64,000 nt of DNA from Acidimicrobiales bacterium (GCA_030448245.1 JAUJNH010000004.1:62001-126000); one strand, 5' to 3'; shown: positions 9,540-19,714, counted from the first letter of the stretch. Made by a program: numbers and translations. The notes: generated by a model from the letters alone, not told the origin.

Positions 9540-9559
9540 TCTTGACCGCCTGGTCAAGA
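9540..9559. promoter_or_regulatory. Candidate TetR-type operator upstream of acyl-CoA dehydrogenase
   Basis: Perfect 8-bp inverted repeat TCTTGACC/GGTCAAGA around a GCCT spacer, 22 bases before the start codon of the minus-strand acyl-CoA dehydrogenase. TetR-family repressors of fatty-acid and CoA-ester catabolism commonly bind such TTGACC/GGTCAA dyads. No TetR gene lies next to it, so the regulator would act in trans. Confidence 0.55.
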
Positions 9560-9635
9560 GACGGTAGGCCCGCCTGGGAGGCTGGGCAACCCACCGTGGT
9601 CAGGTGTCCTGCGGCCCGTCGGCCGGTCCGGGTAG

Positions 9636-11365
<1,730 letters not shown>

Positions 11366-11374
11366 CCCCCGGCC

Positions 11375-11890
11375 GTGGTCGTCATCCGGGTGTCGCGGCC
11401 TGACGACGGGCCGAGGCTGCAGGAGATCGAACGCCTGGCCGGCCAGCGGTTCAGGGAGATCGGGCTGGACGACGTGGCCGACCACGAGCCCCTGCCGGTC
11501 GAAGCCCACGCCGAGTACGCCGCAGCCGGGCGCAGCTGGGTGGCGGTCGACCGGGCCGACGAGCTGTTCGGCTTCGTGCTCGTCGACCTGGTCGACGGCG
11601 GCGCCCACGTCGAGGAGATCAGCGTGCGGCCCGATCGCCAGGGGCAGGGGGCGGGACGTGCGCTCCTCGAGCACGTCCGGGCCTGGGCGGCCGGGCACGG
11701 ATGGCCCGCTGTGACCCTGCTGACGTTCAGCGACGTGGCCTGGAACCGGCCCCTCTACGAGCACCTCGGCTTCCGGGTCGTCCCCGACGAGGAGCTGGGG
11801 CCGGGCCTGCAGGCGCGGCGGGAGGCCGAGGCCGGCCGGGGGCTCGACCCGACCCGCCGGGTCTGCATGCGCTGGGACGTGCCCCGGTGA
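11375..11890 (+). CDS. GNAT-family N-acetyltransferase
   Basis: 171 residues from GTG 11375. The GNAT fold is shown by a VEEISVRPDRQGQGAGRALLEHV segment, whose core VRPDRQGQGAGRALL is the acetyl-CoA-binding motif A, and by the C-terminal SDVAWNRPLYEHLGFRVV strand-helix. The substrate cannot be predicted. It follows the FtsB-like gene by nine bases and its TGA overlaps the next GTG, so it belongs to the same transcription unit as eno. Confidence 0.85.
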   Translation: MVVIRVSRPDDGPRLQEIERLAGQRFREIGLDDVADHEPLPVEAHAEYAAAGRSWVAVDRADELFGFVLVDLVDGGAHVEEISVRPDRQGQGAGRALLEHVRAWAAGHGWPAVTLLTFSDVAWNRPLYEHLGFRVVPDEELGPGLQARREAEAGRGLDPTRRVCMRWDVPR

Positions 11891-12576
11891 CCGGGACCTG
11901 CTGTGACGTCTACTGGGCCCACCTCGACGAGCTGCGTCCCCGCCACCTGGAGCTGCTGAGCGACGTCGAGCTGGGCCGCCGAAGGGCCTACCGGCGGGAC
12001 CGGGACCAGGCCCGGTTCACCCTGGCCGCCGTGATGGCGCGCCTGGTCCTCGCCTCCCGCCTGGGCATCGCCCCCCGAGACGTCGAGGTGGATCGCACCT
12101 GCGAGCGCTGCGGCCAGCCCCACGGCCGCCCGCGCCTGCCCGGCCACGAGCTGCACCTGTCGGTGACCCACTCGGGTGACCTGGCGGCGGTGGCCGTGAG
12201 CACGGCGGGCCCGGTCGGCATCGACCTCGAGGTCGTGCGGCCGCTCGACCACCAGGCCCTGCTGGGCGAGGCCCTCGCCCCCGAGGAGCGGGCCGAGCCG
12301 GTGAGCGCCCACGCCTTCTTCACCACGTGGACCCGCAAGGAGTCGGTGCTGAAGGCAACCGGGGCCGGGCTGTCCGTCCCGATGCGGGGGGTGGTCGTGA
12401 CGCCGCCGGTCCAGCCGCCCCGGCTGCTGGAGTACCCGGGCCAGCCGCGGCTGCCAGTTCAGATGCTCGACCTGGCCCTGGCTCCCGGGTACGTCGGGGC
12501 GGTGACGGTCCTCAGCGACCAGCCCGTCACCTTCGGTCGGCAGCATGCGTCCGGCCTGCTGCGGGAGCCCGGGTAG
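11887..12576 (+). CDS. Sfp-type 4'-phosphopantetheinyl transferase
   Basis: 229 residues from GTG 11887, overlapping the previous stop by four bases. The protein moves phosphopantetheine from CoA to a conserved serine of carrier proteins. Diagnostic motifs are VTHSGDLAAVAV, VGIDLE with Asp113 and Glu115 (Mg-binding), and FFTTWTRKESVLKATGAGL with Lys151, Glu152 and Lys156. CERC/CGQPHG around 72-80 is common in the Sfp/Gsp/HetT branch. No polyketide or peptide synthetase genes are nearby, so its carrier partner lies elsewhere, perhaps fatty-acid ACP or a siderophore system. Confidence 0.9.
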   Translation: MTGTCCDVYWAHLDELRPRHLELLSDVELGRRRAYRRDRDQARFTLAAVMARLVLASRLGIAPRDVEVDRTCERCGQPHGRPRLPGHELHLSVTHSGDLAAVAVSTAGPVGIDLEVVRPLDHQALLGEALAPEERAEPVSAHAFFTTWTRKESVLKATGAGLSVPMRGVVVTPPVQPPRLLEYPGQPRLPVQMLDLALAPGYVGAVTVLSDQPVTFGRQHASGLLREPG

Positions 12577-12594
12577 CGGGCGCAGGGCCGCCGG

Positions 12595-13881
12595 CTAGTC
12601 CCGGGGCTCCACCGCGGCGAGGTGGTGGAGGACGCCGGCCCCGGCGTCGGTCAAGCCCCGCACGTGGGCCAGGACGGCCGCGGTGGCGCCGTCGCGGGCG
12701 GTGAGGGCGGTGCGGCCCTCGGCGCCCCGACGGGCGACGAGATGGCGGCAGCGCTCGCCGGCCGCCTCCCAGGCCGTGCACACCGACAGCGACCACGCCA
12801 CCGAGGGCAGGCCGCCCAGCCTGGCTTCCAGGGCGGCCACCTGCGCGGGACCGGCTGCGGCGACCGCCCCTCGCAGCGCGTCGTCGAGCGCGGCCAGGCG
12901 CTCGGCCGCCGCCGGGGCGCCCAGCACCCGCACGATGAGCGCGTGCAGGGTGCGCTCCTCGCGCCCCAGCCGCCGCCACCGGTCGAGGGCGTCGGGACCG
13001 AGACCCTCGACCAACGGCAACAGCCGCTGGAACGCCCCCGTCGTGGCCGCCGTCCACAGCACCTGCCCGGGGTCGGCCGGGCGGCGGTTGCGGGCCGCCT
13101 CGACCAACGCCTCGCCGGCCCGTCCCTGCTCGCCCGCGCAGCCCCAGGTGACGTCGTGGAGGTCCCGGCCGACGGCGTAGGCCGACTCGAGGTCGAGGAC
13201 CGCGGCCCGGGGCGTCGCTTCGAGGCGGTCCACGGCGGCCAGCACCGCCCGGCCCAGCGCCTCGAGGGCGGCGGCGGCATCGGTCACCGGCTCGGGCAGG
13301 GACCGCAAGGCGGCGGCCTCGGCGGTGGCGCCGGCGACGTCGAGCTCGTCGGGCAGCCAGCGCCGCAGGACAAGGCTCAGCACCGCCCGCCGCCGCTGGT
13401 CCTCGAGCCCGTCGTCGCCGCCGGGGGCCCCGGCTGCCGCCTCGCGGGCCCGTCGGGCCAGCACCGGTTCGCCAGCCCGGTCGTAGGCCGAGCCGACGGC
13501 CTCGGCCAGCCCGTTCAGCACCCGCGAGCGGCCCCGCCCCGCCGGCAGCGGCTGCGGCGTGGCCGCCGGCGGCGGCAACGCGCCGACGGCGAGGAGGTCG
13601 CCCTCTCGGACGCCCGCCTGGCCGAGCCCGGCGACGATGGCGTCCACCACGGCGGCCGCCTGGCCCTGGCCGCCAGCGGTGTCGACCACCAGCTCGCCCA
13701 CCCACGGCTCGACGTGCCAGGGCACGGCGGCCACGCCGGTCTCCGCCGCGACGGCGGCGGCCGCCGCCCGCAGCGCCGCCTCGAGCACCGGCTGGCGCAC
13801 CGCGGCCCGGACCGAGACCCGGCACGGCCCCGGGCCGCGCTCGAGGGCGGCCGTCAGCCCGGGATCGATGCGGATGGTCAA
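12595..13881 (-). CDS. Conserved-looking protein of unknown function, Ala-rich helical
   Basis: 428 residues. TTG 13881 is chosen because GGAGG lies five bases upstream; a longer frame reaches 13926 but would overrun that site. The N-terminal 110 residues alternate strands and helices (LTIRIDPGL, CRVSVRAAV, PWHVEPWVGELVVD); the rest is a long Ala/Leu/Arg helical region with two Trp-rich spots (DVTWGCAG, VAWSLSVCTAW). No catalytic or binding motif is recognised. It is inserted opposite the eno-ppx genes and its 5' end faces DUF501, leaving a 77-bp divergent gap. Codon use matches its neighbours. Confidence 0.65.
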   Translation of the reverse strand: MTIRIDPGLTAALERGPGPCRVSVRAAVRQPVLEAALRAAAAAVAAETGVAAVPWHVEPWVGELVVDTAGGQGQAAAVVDAIVAGLGQAGVREGDLLAVGALPPPAATPQPLPAGRGRSRVLNGLAEAVGSAYDRAGEPVLARRAREAAAGAPGGDDGLEDQRRRAVLSLVLRRWLPDELDVAGATAEAAALRSLPEPVTDAAAALEALGRAVLAAVDRLEATPRAAVLDLESAYAVGRDLHDVTWGCAGEQGRAGEALVEAARNRRPADPGQVLWTAATTGAFQRLLPLVEGLGPDALDRWRRLGREERTLHALIVRVLGAPAAAERLAALDDALRGAVAAAGPAQVAALEARLGGLPSVAWSLSVCTAWEAAGERCRHLVARRGAEGRTALTARDGATAAVLAHVRGLTDAGAGVLHHLAAVEPRD

Positions 13882-13958
13882 TGCAGCCTCCAGGACGGGC
13901 CGGCTCCGTCGGCCGGGCCGCCCCACGGTAGGTGGACCGCGCTGCCAGGCTCTGGCCC

Positions 13959-14450
13959 ATGCCCGGTGACGGCACCTCCGATCCGGACGACGTCGAGGCG
14001 GTCACCCGCCTCCTGGGCCGCCCGCCGCAGGGGGCGTTCTCGGTCGTCGTGCGCGACGGCGACGGACCGGTGGTGATCCGCAACCACCCCCTCCTGCACG
14101 ACGGCACCCCGATGCCCACCCGGCACTGGCTGGTCGGCGAGTCGGCCCGGGCCGCCGTCGCCCGGCTCGAGGCCGCAGGGGGGGTGGCCCGGGCCGAGCG
14201 GGCCGTGCCGGCGGCCGAGCTGGCCGCCGCCCACGAGCGGGCCGCGGCCGAACGGGACGCGGCCATCCCCGCGGGGTGGACGGGCCCGTGGCCGAGCGGC
14301 GGGGTCGGCGGAACCCGCGTCGGCGTGAAGTGCCTGCACTGCCACTACGCCGACTTCCTGGCCGGGACCGGTGACCCCGTCGGCCGCTGGGTGGCCGACC
14401 AGCTGGCCGCTCAGGCGGCCCACGGCACGGGCGGTGAGCGCCGGGCCTAG
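13959..14450 (+). CDS. DUF501 family protein
   Basis: 163 residues from ATG 13959 (a GTG at 13932 is possible). The N-terminus DVEAVTRLLGRPPQGAFSVVVRDGDGPVVI followed by HDGTPMPTRHWLVG is the DUF501 pattern, and the C-terminal half has a GVKCLHCHYADFLAGTGDPVG segment with a CxxCH cluster. Function is unknown, but the family sits between ftsB and ppx in many actinobacteria (Rv1025), hinting at a link with the cell envelope or phosphate/polyphosphate handling. Here it is separated from ppx by two AIM24-like genes. Confidence 0.88.
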   Translation: MPGDGTSDPDDVEAVTRLLGRPPQGAFSVVVRDGDGPVVIRNHPLLHDGTPMPTRHWLVGESARAAVARLEAAGGVARAERAVPAAELAAAHERAAAERDAAIPAGWTGPWPSGGVGGTRVGVKCLHCHYADFLAGTGDPVGRWVADQLAAQAAHGTGGERRA

Positions 14451-14489
14451 CCTGGCGTCGGCGGTGGCGAGGTTCCGCCCGAGGGAGAG

Positions 14490-15305
14490 ATGACGACGAC
14501 CGATCCACACATTCGGGCCGTGTGCCAGTGGTGCCAGGCCACCAGCGCGGCGGGCGCCACGGCCTGCGCGACCTGCGGCGCCCCCCTCGACGGCGCCCCG
14601 CTGCACACCGTCTCGGGGTGGCGGGCGTCCCCCAAGATCAAGGACCACACGGCCATCCGCTTCGGCACCGGCTCGGGTCTGGCCGTCGAGGGCGACATCG
14701 TCCCGTCGGTCGAGCTGGCGCTGGACCCGAGCGACGGCATGATGTTCCACCACCACCGCCTGCTGTGGAAGGAGCACCACCTGCCGCTCACGGCGATGCG
14801 GACCGGCGGGTCGATGATCACCCTGATGGGAGAGATGTCGCGAGTGATGCTCTCGGCCTCGGGACCGGGCCGCCTGGCGGTGTCGCACGGACAGGCCGGT
14901 GAGCTGGTGGTCCTGCCCGTGCGGCCGGGGCAGGCGATCGACGTGGGTGAGGGGTCGTTCCTCGCCGCCAACCACGTGCTCGGCTACACGATCGAGAAGC
15001 TGCAGGGCAGCCTGCGCAGCAAGCTGCGGTCGACCGAGGGCTTCTACATGGAGCGCTTCTACGCCACCGAGTGGCCGGGCCTGCTGGTCCTCCACGCCCA
15101 GGGCTGCGCCTTCGAGCGGACGCTGGCCGATGGCGAGCATCTCCTCGTCGACCCGGCCGCCTTCCTCTACAAGGACCACTCGGTGTCGTTCACCACCGAG
15201 AAGATGGACGTGACCACCGGGGTGATGGGCTGGAAGGGCCTGTTCATGATGCGGGTGGTCGGCCCGGGCCGCGTCGGCATCGAGTCCGGCTCGATGGCCG
15301 ACTGA
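14490..15305 (+). CDS. AIM24-family protein with N-terminal zinc ribbon (copy 1)
   Basis: 271 residues, ATG 14490 with GAGGGAG just upstream. Residues 12-32 form a CxxC...CxxC zinc ribbon (CQWC, CATC). Residues 45-265 look like the AIM24/DUF124 beta-sandwich: VEGDIVPSVELALDPSDGMM, FHHHRLLWKE, SASGPGRLAVSH, EGSFLAANHVLGYTIEKL and GLFMMRVVGPGRVGIES. AIM24 homologues occur in bacteria and mitochondria with no settled biochemical role. The GPG-R-AVS and VGPGRVGI turns recur as in other members. It is followed 15 bases later by a second, longer paralogue. Confidence 0.78.
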   Translation: MTTTDPHIRAVCQWCQATSAAGATACATCGAPLDGAPLHTVSGWRASPKIKDHTAIRFGTGSGLAVEGDIVPSVELALDPSDGMMFHHHRLLWKEHHLPLTAMRTGGSMITLMGEMSRVMLSASGPGRLAVSHGQAGELVVLPVRPGQAIDVGEGSFLAANHVLGYTIEKLQGSLRSKLRSTEGFYMERFYATEWPGLLVLHAQGCAFERTLADGEHLLVDPAAFLYKDHSVSFTTEKMDVTTGVMGWKGLFMMRVVGPGRVGIESGSMAD

Positions 15306-15320
15306 GGAGCTCCGGCCCGG

Positions 15321-16268
15321 ATGTCCCTGGTGACCGCGTGCGGGTGGTGCGGCACCACCTTCGACCCTGGCGCTCAGCCCTCGTGCCCGCGGTGCGGCGC
15401 GCCGGCGGGACAGGCCATCGAGTCGACCCACGGCGGCTGGATCGAGACGCCGGCCCTGGCAGCCCACACCATCATCCAGATGGGCCGCTCCTCGGCGCGG
15501 ATCGAGGGAGCCCAGAACCCGGTGCTGTTCTGCAGCCTGGCCGACGGCGACCAGATGAGCTTCGGCCACCGGAACCTCCTGTGGCTGGACCCGACGGTGC
15601 GGATGGACTCGGTGAAGACGGCGAGCAGCTGGGCGGCGATCGCCACCGAGGTGCCCTGGCGGCAGATCGTGGCCACCGGGCCGGGCGAGCTGGGGCTGGC
15701 CGCCGGGAGAGCTGGCGAGCTGGGGGTGCTGCCGATGGACCCGGGCGCCGCCGTCGTGGCCCGTCCGCCGGCGCTCCTGGCCGCGGCCGTCGGGCTCGGC
15801 CTCGGGCTGGTGCCGGCGCCGATCTCCTACTGGGAGCAGGACGACGACACCACCGTCCAGCGCTTTCCGATGGGCCGGTACCTGGTCCGGCTCGCGGCCA
15901 GCTCCGCGCCCTCGGTCGCGTTCGTCGTGGCCCGGGGGGACCTCAACGTCCGGCGCCTCGGCATCGACGAGCCGCTGCTCGTCCACCCGGCCTCGGTCGC
16001 GTGGTACGACGAGTCGGTGCGGTGGCGCGGCTCCGTCGAGCTGCTGCGAGGCCGCTCGGCGGCTTTCCCCTTGGGCGGCCTGGCCAGCTTCGGCTCGTTG
16101 TCCCTCGGAAGCCGCTCGTGGACGGGTCCGGGCGCCGTGCTCTGGGCTGAGGCCTTCGGGCCTGGTCGAGTGGCCGTGTCGACCGCCGCCTTCCCGGCCT
16201 CGATGCCCACCGTGCGCCAGCGGTTCCAGATCGACAAGCGGGTCACGTCCGAGATCGCCTGGGACTGA
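15321..16268 (+). CDS. AIM24-like protein with N-terminal zinc ribbon (copy 2)
   Basis: 315 residues, ATG 15321 with GGAG upstream. It begins with a four-Cys ribbon (CGWC, CPRC) like its neighbour, then repeats the same sandwich signatures: SLADGDQMSFGHRNLLWLD, ATGPGELGLAAG, an Ala/Gly-rich hydrophobic stretch (LLAAAVGLGLGLVPA), HPASVAWYDESVRW and EAFGPGRVAVSTAAF. Similarity to copy 1 is low outside these motifs, so the duplication is old. Together they form a two-gene unit between DUF501 and ppx. Function unknown; the ribbons could mediate protein or nucleic-acid contact. Confidence 0.7.
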   Translation: MSLVTACGWCGTTFDPGAQPSCPRCGAPAGQAIESTHGGWIETPALAAHTIIQMGRSSARIEGAQNPVLFCSLADGDQMSFGHRNLLWLDPTVRMDSVKTASSWAAIATEVPWRQIVATGPGELGLAAGRAGELGVLPMDPGAAVVARPPALLAAAVGLGLGLVPAPISYWEQDDDTTVQRFPMGRYLVRLAASSAPSVAFVVARGDLNVRRLGIDEPLLVHPASVAWYDESVRWRGSVELLRGRSAAFPLGGLASFGSLSLGSRSWTGPGAVLWAEAFGPGRVAVSTAAFPASMPTVRQRFQIDKRVTSEIAWD

Positions 16269-16294
16269 GGGTGCGAGCCAGCCCGGGCCGGCCC

Positions 16295-16300
16295 TAGGTT
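16295..16300 (+). promoter_or_regulatory. Putative -10 (TAGGTT), leaderless ppx/gppA
   Basis: TAGGTT ends seven bases before GTG 16308, the spacing expected when transcription starts at the start codon. No Shine-Dalgarno fits this GTG. Confidence 0.45.
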
Positions 16301-16307
16301 GCCGGGA

Positions 16308-17219
16308 GTGGGCTCCGTGGCTGCCGTCGACTGCGGCACCAACTCCACCCGGCTGCTGGTCGTCGACGCCAGCGGGCGCACCGTCGAGCGGCTCATGCGC
16401 ATCACCCGACTCGGTGCCGGGGTCGACGCCGACCGCCGCCTGCGCCCCGACGCCATCGAGCGGGTGGTGAGCGTCCTGGGCGAGTACCGCCAGGTCCTGG
16501 ACCGCCACGGCGTCGAGCGGGTGCGGGCCACGGCTACCTCGGCTGCGCGCGACGCAGGGAACGCCGACGAGCTCTTCGACGCCGCCGAGTCGGCCCTGGG
16601 CACCCGACCCGAGCTCCTCAGTGGCCTCGAGGAGGCCAGGCTCTCGTTCCTCGGCGCCACCGCCGGGCTCGACGCCGGCGGGCCGCCCTTGCTCGTCGCC
16701 GACATCGGCGGCGGGTCGACCGAGCTGGTGGTCGGCGTGACCGGGGAGGAGCCGCTCGGCGCCGTCAGCCTGGACGTCGGGTGCGTCCGCACGACCGAGC
16801 GCTGGATCGAGCACGACCCGGCCCAGCCCGAGGAGCTGGCCAACGCCCTGGGCGAGGTGCGCGACCTGCTCGAGGACGCCGACCGCGGAGAGCCGGCCCT
16901 TCGTGAGGCCGAGCGCTTCGTCGGGCTGGCCGGCACGGTCACCACGGTGGCCACCCTCGACCTGGGGCTGGCCACCTACGACAGCGAGAAGGTCCACCAC
17001 CACCTGCTCGAGCGGGCCACGGTCGAGGACTGGTTCCGCACCATGGCGATGGGCGACCGCGAGGAGCGGCTCGGCAACCCCGGCCTCGAGGAGGGCCGCG
17101 CCGACGTCATCGTCGGGGGCATGTGCGTGCTCGTCGCCATCCTCCGCCACCGCGGCTTCGACTCGTGCCTGGTGAGCGAGTCGGACATCCTCGACGGCCT
17201 CTGCGCCTCCCTTCGCTGA
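16308..17219 (+). CDS. Exopolyphosphatase / guanosine pentaphosphate phosphohydrolase (Ppx/GppA family)
   Basis: 303 residues. GTG 16308 is preferred because a TAGGTT hexamer ends seven bases before it; GTG 16317 with GGGAG upstream is the alternative. The ASKHA-type phosphate-1 loop VAAVDCGTNSTRLLV, the catalytic region LSGLEEARLSFLGA and phosphate-2 loop VADIGGGSTELVVG are all present. The family cuts polyphosphate or pppGpp. The length matches short actinobacterial Ppx (Rv1026-like, about 310 aa) and not the two-domain E. coli enzyme. It ends the conserved mfd-to-ppx block. Confidence 0.93.
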   Translation: MGSVAAVDCGTNSTRLLVVDASGRTVERLMRITRLGAGVDADRRLRPDAIERVVSVLGEYRQVLDRHGVERVRATATSAARDAGNADELFDAAESALGTRPELLSGLEEARLSFLGATAGLDAGGPPLLVADIGGGSTELVVGVTGEEPLGAVSLDVGCVRTTERWIEHDPAQPEELANALGEVRDLLEDADRGEPALREAERFVGLAGTVTTVATLDLGLATYDSEKVHHHLLERATVEDWFRTMAMGDREERLGNPGLEEGRADVIVGGMCVLVAILRHRGFDSCLVSESDILDGLCASLR

Positions 17220-17220
17220 C

Positions 17221-17226
17221 TAGCGT
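17221..17226 (+). promoter_or_regulatory. Putative -10 (TAGCGT) before aminotransferase
   Basis: TAGCGT lies nine bases before ATG 17236 and starts one base after the ppx stop. It fits a very short or absent 5' leader. Confidence 0.35.
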
Positions 17227-17235
17227 CGGGGCGTC

Positions 17236-18318
17236 ATGGCCGTCCTCGAGCGCACCCTCATGGGGCCGGGCCCGTCGAACCCGTACCCCGAGGCGACGGC
17301 CGCGCTCAGCGCCCCGATGCTCGGCCACCTGGACCCCGCGTTCCTGGCCATCCTCGACGAGACCTGCGACCGGCTGCGGTCGGCGTGGCAGACCGCGAAC
17401 GCCCGCACCCTGCCCCTCTCGGGCACCGGCTCGGCCGGCATGGAAGCCGCCTTCGTCAACCTCGTCGGCCCGGGCGACGTGGTGGTGGTCGGGGTGAACG
17501 GCCTGTTCGGCGAGCGGATGTGTGAGGTGGCCCGCCGCTGCGGCGCCGAGGTGGTGCGGGCCGAGGCGCCGTGGGGGCGGCCGCTCGACCCGGCCGACGT
17601 CGTGGCCGCCCACCCGTCGCCCAAGCTCATCGCCGTCGTCCACGCCGAGACGTCGACCGGTGTCGAGAACGACGTGGCCGCCGTGGCCGCCGGCAAGGGC
17701 GACGCCCTTGTCCTGGCCGACTGCGTCACCTCGCTCGCCGGCATCCCGGTCGACCTCGACGCCTGGGGCGTCGACGTCGCCTACAGCGGCACCCAGAAGT
17801 GCGTCGGCGTCGCCCCCGGGCTGGCGCCCTTCACGCTGTCGGACCGGGCGTGGGAGCAACGGGTGGCCCGACCGCAGAGCTGGTACCTCGACCTCGGGCT
17901 GGTCGGCGAGTACGTGGGCGGCCAAGGGGGGCGGAAGTACCACCACACCGCTCCGGTGTCGATGATCCGGTCCCTGCACGCCGGGCTCGGCGTGGTGCTC
18001 GACGAGGGTCTCCCATCAGTCTGGGCCCGGCACGCCGAGTGCGGCCGCCTGCTGCACGAGGGGCTCCAGTCGCTGGGCCTCGAGCTGTGGGTCGACGCCG
18101 ACCACCGCCTCCCCGAGCTGACGACGGTGCTGGTCCCCGCCGGGGTGGACGCCTCCAAGGTGCGGGCTCAGCTGCTGGATCGTTTCAGCATCGAGATCGG
18201 TGCCGGAGTGGGCCCCCACGTCGACCGGATGTGGCGGATCGGGTGCATGGGTCACACAGCCCGGCCCGCCAACGTCAAGCTGCTCCTCGCCGCCCTCGCC
18301 GAGGTGCTCGAGCGTTGA
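17236..18318 (+). CDS. Class V aminotransferase (alanine-glyoxylate aminotransferase-like)
   Basis: 360 residues. A PLP enzyme of fold type I: the N-terminus MGPGPSNPYPEATAAL, the phosphate-binding LSGTGSAGMEAAF, DCVTSLAGIPVDLDAWGVDVA and the Schiff-base lysine in YSGTQKCVGVAPG (Lys188). This pattern is that of alanine-glyoxylate or serine-glyoxylate/pyruvate aminotransferases, which would feed glyoxylate or serine metabolism. That could connect with the malyl-CoA lyase genes at 49-51 kb, which make glyoxylate, but the link is inference. Its TGA overlaps the TTG of the next gene. Confidence 0.88.
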   Translation: MAVLERTLMGPGPSNPYPEATAALSAPMLGHLDPAFLAILDETCDRLRSAWQTANARTLPLSGTGSAGMEAAFVNLVGPGDVVVVGVNGLFGERMCEVARRCGAEVVRAEAPWGRPLDPADVVAAHPSPKLIAVVHAETSTGVENDVAAVAAGKGDALVLADCVTSLAGIPVDLDAWGVDVAYSGTQKCVGVAPGLAPFTLSDRAWEQRVARPQSWYLDLGLVGEYVGGQGGRKYHHTAPVSMIRSLHAGLGVVLDEGLPSVWARHAECGRLLHEGLQSLGLELWVDADHRLPELTTVLVPAGVDASKVRAQLLDRFSIEIGAGVGPHVDRMWRIGCMGHTARPANVKLLLAALAEVLER

Positions 18319-18926
18319 GCGTCCTGCGCACGGGCACCCTCGAGCTGCGCGGCAGGCGGATCACGCTCCGCCCGCTGGCCCCGTCCGACTGGGACCAATG
18401 GCGCGAGGTGCGGATCTCGGGCCGTGACTGGCTGGTGAAGTGGGAGCCGGCGCCGCTGCCGGGGAGCCCCGATCCGGCCGAGGACCGGCGCGTCTTCGCG
18501 GCCCGGTGCGGGGCGCGCGACCGCGAGCGCCAGCTGGGGACCGGCTACGGCTTCGGCATCTTCCGGGGGGACCGGTTCTGCGGCGAGATCAACCTCTCCG
18601 GGATCCAGCGAGGGCCGTTCCAGAACGGCTACGTCGGCTACTGGATCGACCACCTGTGCGCGGGCCAGGGCTACATCCCCGAGGCGCTGGTGACCCTGTT
18701 CCGCTTCGCCTTCGAGGAGCTGCACCTCCACCGCCTGCAGGTCGCCATCATCCCCCGCAACGGCCCGTCGAACCGGGTGGCCCAGAAGCTCGGCCTGCGC
18801 CTGGAGGGGACGGCGCTGCGCTACCTCGAGATCAACGGGGTCTGGGAGGACCACTACCGCTACGCCATGACCATCGAGGAGTGGTGGGAGCGCCGCCCCT
18901 CCCTCCTCCAGGAGTGGCTGCTCTGA
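18315..18926 (+). CDS. RimJ/RimL-type GNAT acetyltransferase
   Basis: 203 residues from TTG 18315 (TTGA overlap with the aminotransferase). The sequence RGRRITLRPLAPSDWDQW, NGYVGYWIDHLCAGQGYIPEAL and VAIIPRNGPSNRVAQKLGLRLEGTALRYLEINGVWEDHYRYAMT is characteristic of RimJ/RimL enzymes that acetylate N-terminal alanine or serine of ribosomal and other proteins. Acetyl-CoA binds at the WIDHLCAGQGYIPEAL loop. Convergent with the enoyl-CoA hydratase, one base apart. Confidence 0.85.
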   Translation: MSVLRTGTLELRGRRITLRPLAPSDWDQWREVRISGRDWLVKWEPAPLPGSPDPAEDRRVFAARCGARDRERQLGTGYGFGIFRGDRFCGEINLSGIQRGPFQNGYVGYWIDHLCAGQGYIPEALVTLFRFAFEELHLHRLQVAIIPRNGPSNRVAQKLGLRLEGTALRYLEINGVWEDHYRYAMTIEEWWERRPSLLQEWLL

Positions 18927-18927
18927 G

Positions 18928-19707
18928 CTAGGGCGCGGTGTCGGCCGGCCGGGTCCTCACCCTGCGCTCGAGCCGGGCCAGGCGGTCGGCGAAGTCGGGC
19001 TGGTCCAGCGACCACAGCTGCTCGACCAGCTCGAGGTCGACGGCCTGGTCGTGGTCGGCCACGGCGGCCTGCCGGCGGACGGTCGCCTTGATGCGCTTGG
19101 CCAGCTCGTGGGGGCCGGCGGCGCACGAGCGGGCCATGCCCATGGCCGCCTCGACGAGATGGTCGTCGTCGACGCAGCGCCAGGCCAAACCGACCCGCTC
19201 GGCCTCGCGGCCGTCGAGCACCTCGCCGAACAGCAGGGCGGCCAGCGCGACCTGGGGGCCGACGATCCGCCGCAGCATCCAGGTGTGCCCGCCGCCCGGG
19301 TGCAGGCCCAGCTCCAGGAAGCGGGTCTCGAAGCGGGCCCGGGCACCGGCCAGCCTGACGTCGCAGGCGAGGGCCAGGTTCATGCCGGCTCCCACCGCGG
19401 CCCCGTTCACCGCTGCGATGGTGGGCAGCGGCGTCCGGGCCACGGCCAGGAAGCCCTCGTAGATCCGGCGCAGACCGGCCTCCCGGCTGTCCCTCGACCT
19501 CCCGAGGTCGGACAGGTCGGCGCCGGCGCAGAAGGCCGGCGGGGCGCCGGTCACCACCAGCGCGCCCACCGACCGGTCGGCCTCCAGGCGGGCCACGGTG
19601 GCCACGATCTCGTCGACGAGGGGGAGCGAGAGCGCGTTGCGCCGGCCCGGATCGTCGAGCCGCACCAGGCCCACCCCGTCCGAGACTTCGACGTGAAGCA
19701 GCCCCAC
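18928..19707 (-). CDS. Enoyl-CoA hydratase/isomerase (crotonase family)
   Basis: 259 residues from GTG 19707; a GTG at 19716 is in frame, but a TATCGT hexamer ends exactly seven bases before 19707. Crotonase signatures are PPAFCAGADLSDL (oxyanion hole) and AAVNGAAVGAGMNLALACD with LGLHPGGGHTWML. Gly at the position following GLHPGG and no clear pair of catalytic Glu residues leave hydratase versus isomerase open. It is a stand-alone gene whose 5' end abuts a truncated DUF4032 gene in the opposite direction. Confidence 0.87.
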   Translation of the reverse strand: MGLLHVEVSDGVGLVRLDDPGRRNALSLPLVDEIVATVARLEADRSVGALVVTGAPPAFCAGADLSDLGRSRDSREAGLRRIYEGFLAVARTPLPTIAAVNGAAVGAGMNLALACDVRLAGARARFETRFLELGLHPGGGHTWMLRRIVGPQVALAALLFGEVLDGREAERVGLAWRCVDDDHLVEAAMGMARSCAAGPHELAKRIKATVRRQAAVADHDQAVDLELVEQLWSLDQPDFADRLARLERRVRTRPADTAP

Positions 19708-19714
19708 GCCGGGC

